NCBI RefSeq assembly: GCF_002102265.1
Contig: NZ_LQPG01000033.1
Location: forward strand, 1-64,000
DNA: 64,000 nucleotides
Source: Mycolicibacter longobardus
GTDB lineage: Bacteria; Actinomycetota; Actinomycetes; Mycobacteriales; Mycobacteriaceae
Direction: 5' to 3'
Every line of letters starts with the position of its first letter. Within the stretch, counting starts at the first letter, position 1. Under the pieces are notes generated by a model. That model was not told where the DNA came from. It saw only the letters and a program-made list of their open reading frames with translations, and did not search any database. The position numbers and the translations under genes are program-made. Below, one piece after another: positions 34,851 to 44,828 of the stretch.

Positions 34851-36218
34851 ATGAGTGCGACCCCACCCCGCCAGGTGGCCCAGCTGGACCGGGTGCCGTT
34901 GCCGGTCGAAGCCGCCCGCATCGGTGCGACGGGCTGGCAGCTCACCCGCGCCGTCACCCGGGTCTTCAGCCGGCTGCTCGGGCCCGGCCCGATCCAGCAG
35001 AAGGTGATCCGCGAGCTGCCGCAGACCTTCGCCGACCTGGGCCCCACCTACGTCAAGTTCGGCCAGATCATCGCCTCGAGCCCCGGCGCATTCGGCGAGC
35101 AGCTGTCCCGGGAGTTCCGCGGCCTGCTCGACGCCGTGCCACCGGCCGACCCGGCCTCGGTGCACACCCTGTTCGTCGAGGAGCTGGGCGCCGAACCGCA
35201 GGAGCTGTTCGCCAAGTTCGACGAGACCCCGATCGCGTCGGCGTCGATCGCACAGGTCCATTTCGCCACCCTGCACAGCGGCGAGGAGGTCGTGGTCAAG
35301 ATCCAGCGGCCGGGCATCCGTCGCCGGGTCGCCGCGGACCTGCAGATCCTCAAACGGTTCGCGCAGGTCGTCGAGCTGGCCAAGCTCGGCCGCCGACTGT
35401 CCGCCCAGGACGTCGTCGCCGACTTCTCCGACAACCTCGCCGAAGAACTGGACTTCCGGATCGAGGCGCAGTCCATGCAGACCTGGGTGTCGCATCTGCA
35501 CGCCTCCCCGCTCGGCAAGAACATCAAAGTGCCCGACGTGCACTGGGACTTCACCAGCGAGCGGGTGCTGACCATGGAACGGGTGGCGGGCCTGCGCATC
35601 GACGACGCCCCCGCCATCCGCAAGGCCGGCTTCGACGGCGTCGAGCTGGTCAAGGCACTGCTGTTCTCCACCTTCGAGGGCGGGCTGCGGCACGGCCTGT
35701 TCCACGGCGACCTGCACGCCGGCAACCTGCTGGTCGACGACCAGGGCCGGGTGGTGTTCCTGGACTTCGGGATCATGGGCCGTATCGACCCGCGCACCCG
35801 CTGGCTGCTGCGCGAGCTGGTGTACGCGCTGCTGGTCAAGAAGGACCACGCCGCGGCCGGCAAGATCGTGGTGCTGATGGGCGCGGTGGGCACCGTCAAA
35901 CCGGAGGGCCAGGCCGCCAAGGATCTGGAGGCGTTCGCCACCCCGCTGACCATGAAGTCGCTGGGCGACATGTCCTACGCTGACATCGGCAGGCAGCTCG
36001 GGGCGCTGGCCGACGCCTACGACGTTAAGTTGCCGCGCGAGCTGGTGTTGATCGGCAAGCAGTTCCTCTACGTGGAGCGGTACATGAAGTTGTTGGCGCC
36101 GCGCTGGCAGATGATGTCGGATCCCCAGCTGACCGGCTACTTCGCCAACTTCATGGTCGATGTCAGCCGCGAACACAAGGACGACCACGAGAACGACCAA
36201 GACGAGCTGGGGGTCTGA
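34851..36218 (+). CDS. ABC1/UbiB family atypical kinase (Rv0647c-like)
   Basis: The 455-residue protein is an AarF/UbiB-type atypical kinase; members support quinone or lipid metabolism. The KxGQ motif is in KFGQIIASSPGAF near residue 67. The Ala-rich nucleotide loop is ASASIAQVH, and the catalytic and metal motifs are FHGDLHAGNLL and FLDFGIMG (about residues 284-305). It overlaps nothing but lies two bases ahead of lipG, suggesting one transcript. Confidence 0.88.
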   Translation: MSATPPRQVAQLDRVPLPVEAARIGATGWQLTRAVTRVFSRLLGPGPIQQKVIRELPQTFADLGPTYVKFGQIIASSPGAFGEQLSREFRGLLDAVPPADPASVHTLFVEELGAEPQELFAKFDETPIASASIAQVHFATLHSGEEVVVKIQRPGIRRRVAADLQILKRFAQVVELAKLGRRLSAQDVVADFSDNLAEELDFRIEAQSMQTWVSHLHASPLGKNIKVPDVHWDFTSERVLTMERVAGLRIDDAPAIRKAGFDGVELVKALLFSTFEGGLRHGLFHGDLHAGNLLVDDQGRVVFLDFGIMGRIDPRTRWLLRELVYALLVKKDHAAAGKIVVLMGAVGTVKPEGQAAKDLEAFATPLTMKSLGDMSYADIGRQLGALADAYDVKLPRELVLIGKQFLYVERYMKLLAPRWQMMSDPQLTGYFANFMVDVSREHKDDHENDQDELGV

Positions 36219-36220
36219 CC

Positions 36221-37126
36221 GTGGAGGTGCGCAGCGGTACCGCCCGCTCGGGAGACCTGGAGATCTTCTACGAGGACCTGGGAAACCCAGCCGACCCGCC
36301 CGTTCTGCTGGTGATGGGCCTGGGCGCCCAGCTGCTGCTGTGGCGCACCGGGTTCTGCGAGAAGCTGGTGGCCCAGGGCCTGCGGGTCATCCGCTACGAC
36401 AATCGCGACGTCGGCTTGTCCACCAAACTGGGCCGTGAGCATGCCCGCGGCGCGCTGGTCCCCCAGATGGCCCGGTTCTGGCTGGGTAAGCCCAGCTCGG
36501 CGGTGTACACCCTCGAGGACATGGCCGACGACGCCGCCGCCGTGCTGGACCACCTGGATATCGACCAGGCACACGTGGTCGGCGCCTCGATGGGCGGGAT
36601 GATCGCGCAGATCTTCGCGGCCCGGTTCGCCGCGCGGACCCAGTCGCTGGGAGTGATCTTCTCCAGCAACAACCGGCGCTTCCTGCCGCCGCCGGCGCCG
36701 CGCGCGCTGCTGGCGCTGCTGAGCGGGCCATCACCGGACTCGCCCCGCGAGGTGATCGTCGACAACGCGGTGCGGGCCAGCCGGATCATCGGCAGTCCCC
36801 GGTACCCGACGCCGGAGCATCAGTTGCGGGCCAACATCATCGAGGCCTACGAACGCAGCTACTACCCGTGGGGTATCGCCCGGCAGTTCGGCGCCATCCT
36901 GGCCACCGGCAGCCTGGCGGCCTACGACCAGCTGATCACCGCGCCGACGGTGGTCATCCACGGCCTGGCCGACAAGCTGATGCGCCCGTCGGGGGGAAAG
37001 GCGGTGGCCGACGCCATCGACCGCGCCCGGTTGGTGCTGTTCGAAGGGATGGGCCACGACCTGCCCGAGGAGCTGTGGGATTCGGTGATCAGCGAGCTGA
37101 CCATGACATTTGCCGCCGCACACTGA
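36221..37126 (+). CDS. lipG: Alpha/beta hydrolase (LipG-like)
   Basis: The 301-residue serine hydrolase has the nucleophile elbow GASMGG (Ser123) and a likely catalytic His in GMGHDLPEE near residue 282. HG-type and NRDVGLS segments fit esterases of this group. GTG start, two bases after the ABC1 kinase stop. As in H37Rv it precedes the mycolic acid methyltransferase cluster; its natural substrate is not established from sequence. Confidence 0.87.
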   Translation: MEVRSGTARSGDLEIFYEDLGNPADPPVLLVMGLGAQLLLWRTGFCEKLVAQGLRVIRYDNRDVGLSTKLGREHARGALVPQMARFWLGKPSSAVYTLEDMADDAAAVLDHLDIDQAHVVGASMGGMIAQIFAARFAARTQSLGVIFSSNNRRFLPPPAPRALLALLSGPSPDSPREVIVDNAVRASRIIGSPRYPTPEHQLRANIIEAYERSYYPWGIARQFGAILATGSLAAYDQLITAPTVVIHGLADKLMRPSGGKAVADAIDRARLVLFEGMGHDLPEELWDSVISELTMTFAAAH

Positions 37127-37152
37127 GCCCATTGCTGGATTCGCGCCGTCAA

Positions 37153-37163
37153 ACGCTAAGATG
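37153..37163 (+). promoter_or_regulatory. Conserved -10 type element before the first mma-like gene
   Basis: ACGCTAAGATG contains TAAGAT, a TANNNT -10 match. Almost the same word (ACGCTAAGCTG) lies at 38140-38150 ahead of the second methyltransferase gene. No convincing -35 is seen at 17-18 bases. Confidence 0.4.
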
Positions 37164-37195
37164 TCGGAGCCTCTCCCTATACCCCCCAGAAGATC

Positions 37196-38074
37196 GTGAG
37201 TGAACCAAGCATGCCCAAACTGGAGCCGAAGTACGAGGAACTGCAGTCGATCTACGACATCTCGAACGAGTTCTACGAGCTGTTCCTAGGTCCGACGATG
37301 GGCTACACCTGCGGGTTCTATCCGGACAAGGACACCACCTGCGACGAGGCGCAGATCGCCAAGTTCGACTTGGCGCTGGGCAAGCTGGGTCTGGAGCCCG
37401 GTATGACGCTGCTCGACGTTGGATGCGGCTGGGGGGCCTGCATGCAGCACGCGCTGGAGAAGTACGACGTCAACGTCATCGGGCTGACCCTCAGTGGCGA
37501 GCAGCGCGACTACGCCATCGAGAAGCTGTCCAAGGTGGACACCAACCGCAACATCGAGGTTCGACTGCAGGGCTGGGAGGAGTTCACCGACAAGGTGGAC
37601 CGGATCGTGTCGATCGGCGCGTTCGAGCACTTCGGGCGTGACCGCTGGGCGGACTTCTTCAAGATCACCTACGACGCGCTGCCGGCCGACGGACGGATGC
37701 TGCTGCACACCATCACCGGCATCAGCGGCCAGGACGAAGCCCAGCAGAAGGGTCTTCCGATGACGATGGAGCTGGCCAAGTTCACCCTGTTCATCATGAA
37801 GGAGATCTTCCCGGGCGGGCAGCTTCCGTCGGCGTGGTTGCCCCGCAAGTTCGCCGCCGAGGCCGGTTTCCGTGTGACCCGCGACGACGAGATCGGGCCG
37901 CACTACGCACGCACCCTGGAGGACTGGGCGGCGATGTTGGCGGCCAACAAGGAGCGGGCGATCGAGGTCCAGGGCCAGGAAGCCTACGACCGCTTCGACA
38001 AGTACCTCAACGGCTGCGTAAGACTGTTCCGCGAGGGGTACAACAGCGTGCACCAGTACACGCTGCAGAAATAG
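37196..38074 (+). CDS. Mycolic acid cyclopropane synthase family methyltransferase (MmaA2-like)
   Basis: The 292-residue SAM-dependent enzyme modifies double bonds of meromycolic acids. It has the SAM motif [15 protein letters not shown] near residue 75, [22 protein letters not shown], and the C-terminal [13 protein letters not shown] plus [11 protein letters not shown]. The pattern of GAFEHFG, LLHTITG and the LFREGY tail seems closest to MmaA2/CmaA enzymes. Start is GTG 37196 or ATG 37211 ([10 protein letters not shown]); the latter matches relatives better. It fills the position of mmaA1-mmaA3 next to lipG. Confidence 0.8.
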   Translation: MSEPSMPKLEPKYEELQSIYDISNEFYELFLGPTMGYTCGFYPDKDTTCDEAQIAKFDLALGKLGLEPGMTLLDVGCGWGACMQHALEKYDVNVIGLTLSGEQRDYAIEKLSKVDTNRNIEVRLQGWEEFTDKVDRIVSIGAFEHFGRDRWADFFKITYDALPADGRMLLHTITGISGQDEAQQKGLPMTMELAKFTLFIMKEIFPGGQLPSAWLPRKFAAEAGFRVTRDDEIGPHYARTLEDWAAMLAANKERAIEVQGQEAYDRFDKYLNGCVRLFREGYNSVHQYTLQK

Positions 38075-38139
38075 CACGGATCGGGCCTGCCCCGGGTTCC
38101 GGCTTCGCTACATTTCACGTCAACCGGCCCACCCTCGAC

Positions 38140-38150
38140 ACGCTAAGCTG
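38140..38150 (+). promoter_or_regulatory. Conserved -10 type element before the MmaA4-like gene
   Basis: ACGCTAAGCTG, with a TAAGCT -10 match, repeats the element seen at 37153-37163. It lies 82 bases before the chosen ATG at 38232, giving a short leader. Confidence 0.4.
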
Positions 38151-38231
38151 CAACAGTTGACCCGCACAGGCGACAGAGCAGACGCCATGTGCAGTCACAC
38201 CGGGCTTCATCAGGAAGGCAATCAGTCACAG

Positions 38232-39122
38232 ATGGCGGACAAAGCGACACACACCGCGGGGATGCGTCCGAAATTCGAAAACATCCAGGCGCACTACGAC
38301 CTGTCTGATGACTTCTTCGCGCTGTTCCAGGACCCGAGCCGCACCTACAGCTGCGCGTACTTCGAGCCGTGGGACATCAGCTTGGAGGAGGCTCAGGTCG
38401 CCAAGCTCGACCTGAACCTGGACAAGCTGGATCTGCGGCCGGGAATGACGCTGCTGGACATCGGTTGCGGCTGGGGCGGGACCATGAAGCGCGCCGTCGA
38501 GAAGTACGACGTCAACGTGATCGGCTTGACCTTGTCGAAGAACCAGCACGCGTACTCTCAGGAACTGCTGGATGCCATCGACACCGACCGGTCGCGGCGG
38601 GTCCTGCTGCAGGGCTGGGAAGAGTTTCACGAGCCGGTGGACCGGATCGTCTCGGTCGAGGCGTTCGAGCACTTCGGTTTCGAGAACTACGACGACTTCT
38701 TCAAGAACTGTTACGAGATCATGCCGGCCGACGGCCGGATGGCGATCCAGAGCAGCGTGGGCTTCCACCCCTATGAGCTCAACGCGCGCGGCAAGAAGCT
38801 GACGTTCGAGACCGCACGATTCATCAAGTTCATCCTCACCGAGATCTTCCCGGGCGGGCGCCTGCCCACCACCCAGATGATGATCGACCACGGCGAGAAG
38901 GCCGGTTTCACTGTGCCGGAGGCGATTTCGCTGCGGCCGCACTACATCAAGACCCTCAGGATCTGGGGCGACGCGCTGGAGGCCCATCACGACGAGGCCG
39001 TTGCGATCCAGTCCGAAGAGGTCTACCAGCGCTACATGAAGTACCTGCGCGGCTGCGAGTACTACTTCACCGACGAGGCCCTGGACGTCAGCCTGGTCAC
39101 CTACGTCAAAGACGCCGCCTGA
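38232..39122 (+). CDS. mmaA4: Mycolic acid methyltransferase, MmaA4-like (hydroxymycolate type)
   Basis: The 296-residue enzyme closely follows MmaA4 of H37Rv. Shared segments are [60 protein letters not shown], the MmaA4-type [17 protein letters not shown], and [17 protein letters not shown]. MmaA4 installs the hydroxyl/methyl branch that leads to oxygenated mycolates. I chose the ATG of [10 protein letters not shown]. As in H37Rv it ends next to rplA, with a shared terminator between. Confidence 0.88.
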   Translation: MADKATHTAGMRPKFENIQAHYDLSDDFFALFQDPSRTYSCAYFEPWDISLEEAQVAKLDLNLDKLDLRPGMTLLDIGCGWGGTMKRAVEKYDVNVIGLTLSKNQHAYSQELLDAIDTDRSRRVLLQGWEEFHEPVDRIVSVEAFEHFGFENYDDFFKNCYEIMPADGRMAIQSSVGFHPYELNARGKKLTFETARFIKFILTEIFPGGRLPTTQMMIDHGEKAGFTVPEAISLRPHYIKTLRIWGDALEAHHDEAVAIQSEEVYQRYMKYLRGCEYYFTDEALDVSLVTYVKDAA

Positions 39123-39135
39123 CCCGGACAGCATG

Positions 39136-39174
39136 AAAAAGCCCCCGCCACGCGCCTAGCGTGCGGGGGCTTTT
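39136..39174. terminator. Bidirectional terminator between mmaA4 and rplA
   Basis: A long inverted repeat (AAAAGCCCCCGCCACGC and GCGTGCGGGGGCTTTT, one bulged base) has A-rich and T-rich flanks on the two sides. It can therefore end transcription from both convergent genes. Confidence 0.85.
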
Positions 39175-39183
39175 CGCTGTGGA

Positions 39184-39891
39184 CTACTCGCCCGCGAAGT
39201 TGCGGGTGACGGCCGGGTCCACCGGGATGCCGGGGCCGGTGGTGGTCGAGATGGTGACCTTCTTGAGGTAGCGGCCCTTGGAGGACGACGGCTTGAGACG
39301 CAGCACCTCGTCGAGGGCGGCGCCGTAGTTCTCCGCCAGGTTCTTCTCGTCGAACGAGGCCTTGCCGATGACGAAGTGCAGGTTGGCCTGCTTGTCCACC
39401 CGGAAGTTGATCTTGCCGCCCTTGATGTCGGAGACGGCCTTGGCGACGTCGGGGGTGACGGTGCCGGTCTTGGGGTTGGGCATCAGGCCGCGCGGACCCA
39501 GCACGCGGGCGATACGACCCACCTTGGCCATCTGGTCCGGGGTGGCGATCGCCGCGTCGAAGTCAAGAAAACCACCCTGGATCTTCTCGATCAGGTCGTC
39601 GCTGCCGACCACGTCGGCGCCGGCGGCGATGGCCTGCTCGGCCTTCTCGCCGACCGCGAACACCGCCACGCGTGCGGTCTTACCGGTGCCGTGCGGCAGG
39701 TTGACGGTGCCGCGGACCATCTGGTCGGCCTTGCGCGGGTCGACCCCGAGCCGAATGGCGACCTCGACGGTGGCGTCCTGCTTGGTCGAGGAGGTCTCCT
39801 TGGCCAGTTTGGCCGCCTGCAGCGGGGTGTAGAGGTTGTCGCGGTCCACCTTCTCGGCGGCGGCGCGGTAGGCCTTGCTGTTCTTGCTCAT
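39184..39891 (-). CDS. rplA: 50S ribosomal protein L1
   Basis: L1 binds 23S rRNA at the E-site stalk and often represses its own operon. The 235-residue sequence has the family signature block [27 protein letters not shown] in part and [19 protein letters not shown] near residue 140. It follows rplK after 135 bases; that gap has no gene and may contain control elements. Confidence 0.97.
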   Translation of the reverse strand: MSKNSKAYRAAAEKVDRDNLYTPLQAAKLAKETSSTKQDATVEVAIRLGVDPRKADQMVRGTVNLPHGTGKTARVAVFAVGEKAEQAIAAGADVVGSDDLIEKIQGGFLDFDAAIATPDQMAKVGRIARVLGPRGLMPNPKTGTVTPDVAKAVSDIKGGKINFRVDKQANLHFVIGKASFDEKNLAENYGAALDEVLRLKPSSSKGRYLKKVTISTTTGPGIPVDPAVTRNFAGE

Positions 39892-40026
39892 CGATTTTCC
39901 AATCTCGTGGTTGGTTGTGGTCAGCGGGCCGAAGCTGGCCCTCCCACACTTTCCTTCTGCGTTGAGTCTGCGTCCAGGGCGGTGCTTACTCGCACTTCTC
40001 CACCGTCAGCGCAGAATCAACAGGTC

Positions 40027-40455
40027 TTACTCGACGGTGATGCCCATGGAGCGGGCGGTACCGGCGATGATCTTGGCGCCGGCCTCGATGTCGTTGGCGT
40101 TGAGGTCGGCCTTCTTGGTCTCGGCGATCTCGCGCACCTGATCCCAGCTCACCTTGGCGACCTTGGTCTTGTGCGGCTCGGCCGAGCCCTTGGCGATACC
40201 GGCGGCCTTGAGCAGCAGCCGCGCCGCGGGCGGGGTCTTGAGCGCGAAGGTGAAGCTGCGGTCCTCGTAGACGGTGATCTCCACCGGGATGACGTTGCCG
40301 CGCTGGCTCTCCGTCGCGGCGTTGTACGCCTTGCAGAACTCCATGATGTTGACGCCGTGCTGACCGAGCGCGGGTCCGACCGGCGGCGCGGGGTTGGCCT
40401 GGCCGGCTTCGATCTGAAGCTTGATCAGACCGGCGACCTTCTTCTTCGGGGCCAT
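40027..40455 (-). CDS. rplK: 50S ribosomal protein L11
   Basis: L11 forms the GTPase-associated centre with 23S rRNA and senses stalled ribosomes together with Rel. The 142-residue protein has the proline-rich N-terminal domain [21 protein letters not shown], the thiopeptide-binding surface, and the C-terminal rRNA-binding domain. It follows nusG by 25 bases. Confidence 0.97.
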   Translation of the reverse strand: MAPKKKVAGLIKLQIEAGQANPAPPVGPALGQHGVNIMEFCKAYNAATESQRGNVIPVEITVYEDRSFTFALKTPPAARLLLKAAGIAKGSAEPHKTKVAKVSWDQVREIAETKKADLNANDIEAGAKIIAGTARSMGITVE

Positions 40456-40480
40456 GAGTGGGGTGTTCCTTTCCTACGTA

Positions 40481-41281
<801 letters not shown>

Positions 41282-41289
41282 CTATAACT

Positions 41290-41739
41290 TCACTCGCCGA
41301 ACACCAGCAGCACCAGCTTGGCGAATCCGAAGTCTGCCCCGGAGACCAAAGCCACCATGAAGACCAGGAACGCCAGCACCACCGCGGTGTAGGTGACCAT
41401 CTGCTTGCGGTTCGGCCAGATCACCTTGCGAAGCTCGCCGACGACCTGCTTGAGGTAGTTGAGGACGAAGACGAACGGGTTGCGGGACGGCCCCTCCGTC
41501 TTCTTCTTGGGCTTCTTCGCCTTCTTGACGGTCCCGGCGTCTTCGGAGTCCAGCTCGATGGCCGTGGAATCCACGTCTGCATCGTCACCCGCGCCGCGTC
41601 GCCGCGAGCGCTTGCCGGTGGGCCGCAGCGGTTCGCCGACCTGCCTGCTCACCACGGCCGTGCGAGCGTTGCGGCCGGTGGATTCGGCATCGCTGTCGCC
41701 GTCGGCTGCGGCGTCGGGACGGTCGAGCTCGTCGGTCAC
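41290..41739 (-). CDS. secE: Preprotein translocase subunit SecE
   Basis: SecE stabilises the SecY channel in the membrane. The 149-residue protein has a long polar N-terminal extension typical of actinobacteria and one C-terminal membrane helix ([20 protein letters not shown]). It is preceded by the amphipathic segment [23 protein letters not shown] start; first protein gene after tRNA-Trp in the secE-nusG-rplK-rplA cluster. Confidence 0.95.
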   Translation of the reverse strand: MTDELDRPDAAADGDSDAESTGRNARTAVVSRQVGEPLRPTGKRSRRRGAGDDADVDSTAIELDSEDAGTVKKAKKPKKKTEGPSRNPFVFVLNYLKQVVGELRKVIWPNRKQMVTYTAVVLAFLVFMVALVSGADFGFAKLVLLVFGE

Positions 41740-41819
41740 CGCATGCTCCTTCGTTCTTCTCGCTTATCTCATTGCCGTATCGCGCATGGTGTACTCCAGT
41801 GTCCACCATGGCACGTCAG

Positions 41820-41892
<73 letters not shown>

Positions 41893-42022
41893 TCGCGGTT
41901 GGCAGACCAACCTGCGTGTTCTCGGAGATTCGCCCTGTGCGCCGTCTCCGGCCCACACAATTCGCGCGCCCCCCGTTCGCCTCACGGAAAGCGCGCTAGT
42001 GCTGGGAAAATCCCGAAGTCCG

Positions 42023-42028
42023 AGTGTA
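42023..42028 (-). promoter_or_regulatory. Possible -10 element for trpT-secE-nusG
   Basis: TACACT on the minus strand lies about 130 bases before tRNA-Trp, in the gap after hadC (41893-42053). A weak TTAGTA stands 19 bases further up. No gene is seen in this gap. Confidence 0.3.
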
Positions 42029-42053
42029 CCTCGCCGCCGCGGCCAGTTACTAA

Positions 42054-42554
42054 TCAGGCTGTTCGGACGACCTGACCGGTTTCGGCGTCCCACCTGAGGT
42101 TGACCGAATCGTCACCGTCGTGGCCCATCATGGTGGTGAACGCCTCCAGCACCACGTCGCCATCCTGGTTGGTCAGGATATTGCGGGTCGTCACGATGTC
42201 GGCGCCGAAGCGCTCGTTCACCGAGGCGATCTCCATCCGCGCGTAGAGCATGTCGCCGGCCTTGATCGGCTTGCGGTAGGTGAACCCCTGATCGACCTGG
42301 ACCATCTGCATGGTGGTGTAGCCGGTGTCGACGTGGCGGAAGAAGTCGGACTGCACCAGCTTCGCCAGGATCGCCACGAAGGTCAACGGCGCCAGCAGCG
42401 AGTCGTAGCCCAGTTCGGCTGCCGCCTCCTCGTCGTAACAGGACGGGTCCTCGGCCTTGACGGCCCGAGCGTACTCGCGGATCTTCTCGCGGCCTACGGC
42501 GAACGGCTCGGGATAACGCCAGATCATGCCCCGGATATCGGTTTTGATCGCCAT
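42054..42554 (-). CDS. hadC: (3R)-hydroxyacyl-ACP dehydratase subunit HadC
   Basis: HadC pairs with HadB to dehydrate long hydroxyacyl-ACP intermediates in the FAS-II cycle that builds meromycolic acids. The 166-residue hotdog protein has the same length as HadC of H37Rv. It lacks the catalytic Asp-His pair, as expected for this partner subunit. The N terminus WRYPEPFAVGREKIREYARA is shared with HadA. It follows hadB by 13 bases. Confidence 0.95.
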   Translation of the reverse strand: MAIKTDIRGMIWRYPEPFAVGREKIREYARAVKAEDPSCYDEEAAAELGYDSLLAPLTFVAILAKLVQSDFFRHVDTGYTTMQMVQVDQGFTYRKPIKAGDMLYARMEIASVNERFGADIVTTRNILTNQDGDVVLEAFTTMMGHDGDDSVNLRWDAETGQVVRTA

Positions 42555-42567
42555 TGCTGCGTCTCCC

Positions 42568-42996
42568 CTAGGCCAGCTTCGCCGAGGCGACCGCCCGTCC
42601 GAAGATCTTCTTGCCACCGGTGGTGGCGGTGAGCGCAACCGTCACCATCTTCGTTTCGGGGTCGACGGACTTCACCCGGCCGCTGAAGACGATCTCCGCG
42701 CCCTTGCCGTCATTGGGAACCGGTACCACGGAGGTGAAGCGGACGTTGTACTCGGTCACCGCACCCGGGTCACCCACCCAGGACGTGACGTACCCGCCGC
42801 CGAGCCCCATGGTGAGCATGCCGTGGGCGATCGCGGTGTCCAGGCCCACCTGCTGGGCGATCTCGTCGTCCCAGTGGATCGGGTTGAGGTCACCGGACAC
42901 ACCGGCATAGTTGACCAGGTCCTGCCTCGACAGCGGGATGACCCGCTCCGGCAGCTGATCGCCGACCTTGACCGAACTGAACTCACGCAACGCCAT
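42568..42996 (-). CDS. hadB: (3R)-hydroxyacyl-ACP dehydratase catalytic subunit HadB
   Basis: HadB carries the active site of both the HadAB and HadBC dehydratases of FAS-II. The hotdog catalytic motif YAGVSGDLNPIHWDDE gives Asp36 and His41, both present. Length is 142 residues, the family standard. Its start overlaps the end of hadA by 14 bases, so the subunits are probably translated in a coupled way. Confidence 0.97.
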   Translation of the reverse strand: MALREFSSVKVGDQLPERVIPLSRQDLVNYAGVSGDLNPIHWDDEIAQQVGLDTAIAHGMLTMGLGGGYVTSWVGDPGAVTEYNVRFTSVVPVPNDGKGAEIVFSGRVKSVDPETKMVTVALTATTGGKKIFGRAVASAKLA

Positions 42997-43459
42997 CGGT
43001 GAAACCCTTTTCTCCTTCGCCGGCGCGGCCTGCCAGCGTCGTGTACGTCTTCTGCACGATGTCACCGGCATCGTTGGTGACCACCTGCTTGGTCATGATG
43101 ATGTCGGTGCCGTGTGCGCGACGTATCGATTCGACCGACACGTCGCAGTACAGCCGGTCGCCCTCCTTGATCGGCTGAAGAAATTCCAGCTTCTGGTCGA
43201 CCTGGACGATCTGGGCGTCATCGACCGTGACGCCGCAGTGCTCGAAGAACCCGGAGATCGCCTTGTGCCCGAACACCGAGATGTAGGTCAGCGAGGCGAC
43301 CAGGCCGTCGTAGCCGAGCCCGGCAGCGGCCCGCAGGTCGAAGCTGGCCGGGTCCACCGCTTTGACCGCGCGCGCGTACTCACGGATCTTTTCCCGCTCC
43401 ACGTCATAGTGGTCGGGGTAGCGATAGTGCGCCCCGGCGAGGCGATCTGCCAACGACAC
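42983..43459 (-). CDS. hadA: (3R)-hydroxyacyl-ACP dehydratase subunit HadA
   Basis: HadA forms the early-cycle FAS-II dehydratase with HadB. The 158-residue protein starts with HYRYPDHYDVEREKIREYAR as in H37Rv. Residue 61, a cysteine in H37Rv (LTFICVFGYK), is serine here (LTYISVFGHK; codon TCG at 43279-43277). Cys61 is the residue modified by activated thiacetazone and isoxyl. The rest is ordinary. It starts 12 bases after rpmG. Confidence 0.95.
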   Translation of the reverse strand: MSLADRLAGAHYRYPDHYDVEREKIREYARAVKAVDPASFDLRAAAGLGYDGLVASLTYISVFGHKAISGFFEHCGVTVDDAQIVQVDQKLEFLQPIKEGDRLYCDVSVESIRRAHGTDIIMTKQVVTNDAGDIVQKTYTTLAGRAGEGEKGFTDGVA

Positions 43460-43471
43460 GGTTCGCGCTAC

Positions 43472-43639
43472 CTACCGAGATTCGCGGTGCGACTCGTGCT
43501 TGCCGCAGTTGGGGCAGAATTTCTTCAGCTCCAGCCGGTCGGGGTCGTTGCGGCGGTTCTTCTTGGTGATGTAGTTGCGGTGCTTGCACACCTCACAGGC
43601 CAAAGTGATCTTCGGCCGCACATCGGTGCTGGAGGCCAC
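43472..43639 (-). CDS. rpmG: 50S ribosomal protein L33 (zinc-binding form)
   Basis: The 55-residue protein reads from a GTG at 43639: [20 protein letters not shown], continuing to [15 protein letters not shown]. Two CxxC pairs (CEVC and CPNC) make this the zinc-containing L33. It lies between tRNA-Met and hadA, the position of rpmG2 in H37Rv. Confidence 0.95.
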   Translation of the reverse strand: MASSTDVRPKITLACEVCKHRNYITKKNRRNDPDRLELKKFCPNCGKHESHRESR

Positions 43640-43682
43640 GTCAGCTGCCCTCTTTCATCTGTTGTTGCGCTGGTTCTCGTAG

Positions 43683-43756
<74 letters not shown>

Positions 43757-43794
43757 GCGGGTAATACACCTGCCAGCAGGCCCGGCGTCCACCG

Positions 43795-43867
43795 AGCCCC
43801 CTAACGGAATCGAACCGTTGACCTTTTCCTTACCATGGAAACGCTCTGCCGACTGAGCTAAGGGGGC
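43795..43867 (-). tRNA. thrT: tRNA-Thr (anticodon GGT)
   Basis: The minus-strand cloverleaf has acceptor arms GCCCCCT and AGGGGGC, the D arm GCTCAGTCGGCAGAGC, the anticodon loop ATGGTAA within stem TTTCC/GGAAA (GGT), and the T arm AACGGTTCGATTCCGTT. First gene of the thrT-metT-rpmG-hadABC unit. Confidence 0.96.
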
Positions 43868-43917
43868 CTACTTGTTGCTGCCCGCGGTGTCCCGTTCGGG
43901 CGCCGCAAGCCTGTAGA

Positions 43918-43947
43918 AGGTTACAACCTCGCCCGCGAGGTCACCAA
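43918..43947 (-). promoter_or_regulatory. Promoter of thrT-metT-rpmG-hadABC
   Basis: On the minus strand TTGGTG (43947-43942), an 18-base spacer and TAACCT (43923-43918) fit a SigA promoter. The predicted start is about 45 bases before tRNA-Thr. The tight layout suggests that hadABC are transcribed with tRNA and ribosomal protein genes. Confidence 0.5.
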
Positions 43948-43982
43948 ACCGCAATGACGGATCCCGCTCTAGACGCCACCAG

Positions 43983-44079
43983 ACGGCGGCGATCTGCCGC
44001 GCCCGGCTTCGCCCCGCTTGCAATCGCCCTGCCAACGGCGGCGATCTGCCGCGCCCGGCTTCGCCCCGCTTGCAATCGC
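43983..44079. repeat. Two-copy tandem repeat, 45 identical bases, period 52
   Basis: A 45-base sequence beginning ACGGCGGCGATCTGCCGCGC occurs identically at 43983-44027 and 44035-44079. Its core, read in reverse complement (GCAAGCGGGGCGAAGCCGGG), is related to the hairpin repeat at 10205-10258. It lies 21 bases upstream of the glyoxalase II GTG, within its likely promoter region. Confidence 0.8.
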
Positions 44080-44100
44080 GGCTGCTTTAGGGTGGAGGGC

Positions 44101-44817
44101 GTGCCCGAATCCGACCGGCTGTATTTCCGCCAGCTGCTCTCCGGACGCGATTTCGCCGCCGGGGACCCGATTGCCGCCCAGATGCGTAACTTCGCATACC
44201 TGATCGGCGACCGGCAGACCGGCGACGCCGTGATGGTCGACCCGGCCTATGCCGCCGGCGATCTGCTCGACACCCTCGAGGCCGACGGCATGCGCCTGTC
44301 CGGCGTGTTGGTGACCCATCACCACCCCGATCACGTCGGCGGCAAGATGATGGGCTTCGAGCTCAAGGGGCTGGCCGAGCTGCTGGAGCGGGTCAGCGTT
44401 CCGGTTCACGTGAACACCCATGAGGCGCAGTGGGTTTCGCGGGTGACCGAGATCCCGATGACGGACTTGACCACGCACCATCACGGCGACCGGGTCAGCA
44501 TCGGCGACATCGACATCGAGCTGCTGCACACCCCCGGGCACACCCCGGGCAGCCAGTGCTTCCTCCTGGACGGCCGCCTGGTCGCCGGCGACACCCTGTT
44601 CCTGGAGGGCTGCGGCCGCACCGACTTTCCGGGCGGCGACTCCGACGAGATGTACCGCAGTCTGCAGCAGCTGGCGGCACTGCCGGGTGACCCGACGGTG
44701 TTCCCCGGCCACTGGTATTCGGCCGATCCCAGCGCTGCACTGTCAGAGGTCAAGCGATCCAACTACGTATTCAGCGCCGGAAGCCTGGACCGGTGGCGCA
44801 TGCTGATGGGTGGATGA
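44101..44817 (+). CDS. Metallo-beta-lactamase fold hydrolase, glyoxalase II-like (Rv0634c-like)
   Basis: The 238-residue protein carries the binuclear metal motif THHHPDH (His73, His75, Asp77, His78). Further ligands lie in LHTPGHTPGSQC and FPGHW. It probably hydrolyses a thioester, with mycothiol or bacillithiol-type thiols more likely than glutathione in this group. The GTG at 44101 has GGAGGG just before it. Upstream in-frame sequence is tandem repeat DNA and is excluded. Confidence 0.86.
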   Translation: MPESDRLYFRQLLSGRDFAAGDPIAAQMRNFAYLIGDRQTGDAVMVDPAYAAGDLLDTLEADGMRLSGVLVTHHHPDHVGGKMMGFELKGLAELLERVSVPVHVNTHEAQWVSRVTEIPMTDLTTHHHGDRVSIGDIDIELLHTPGHTPGSQCFLLDGRLVAGDTLFLEGCGRTDFPGGDSDEMYRSLQQLAALPGDPTVFPGHWYSADPSAALSEVKRSNYVFSAGSLDRWRMLMGG

Positions 44818-44828
44818 GGGGATAGTCG

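Noticed and set aside
43404..43589. Minus-strand 61-codon frame over the hadA-rpmG junction
   Set aside because: It overlaps the true L33 gene (43472-43639) in another frame. L33 has both CxxC zinc motifs and the expected position.
43954..44100. N-terminal extension of the glyoxalase II-like protein
   Set aside because: The added codons translate the 52-base tandem repeat. The GTG at 44101 has a good ribosome site and the family start.
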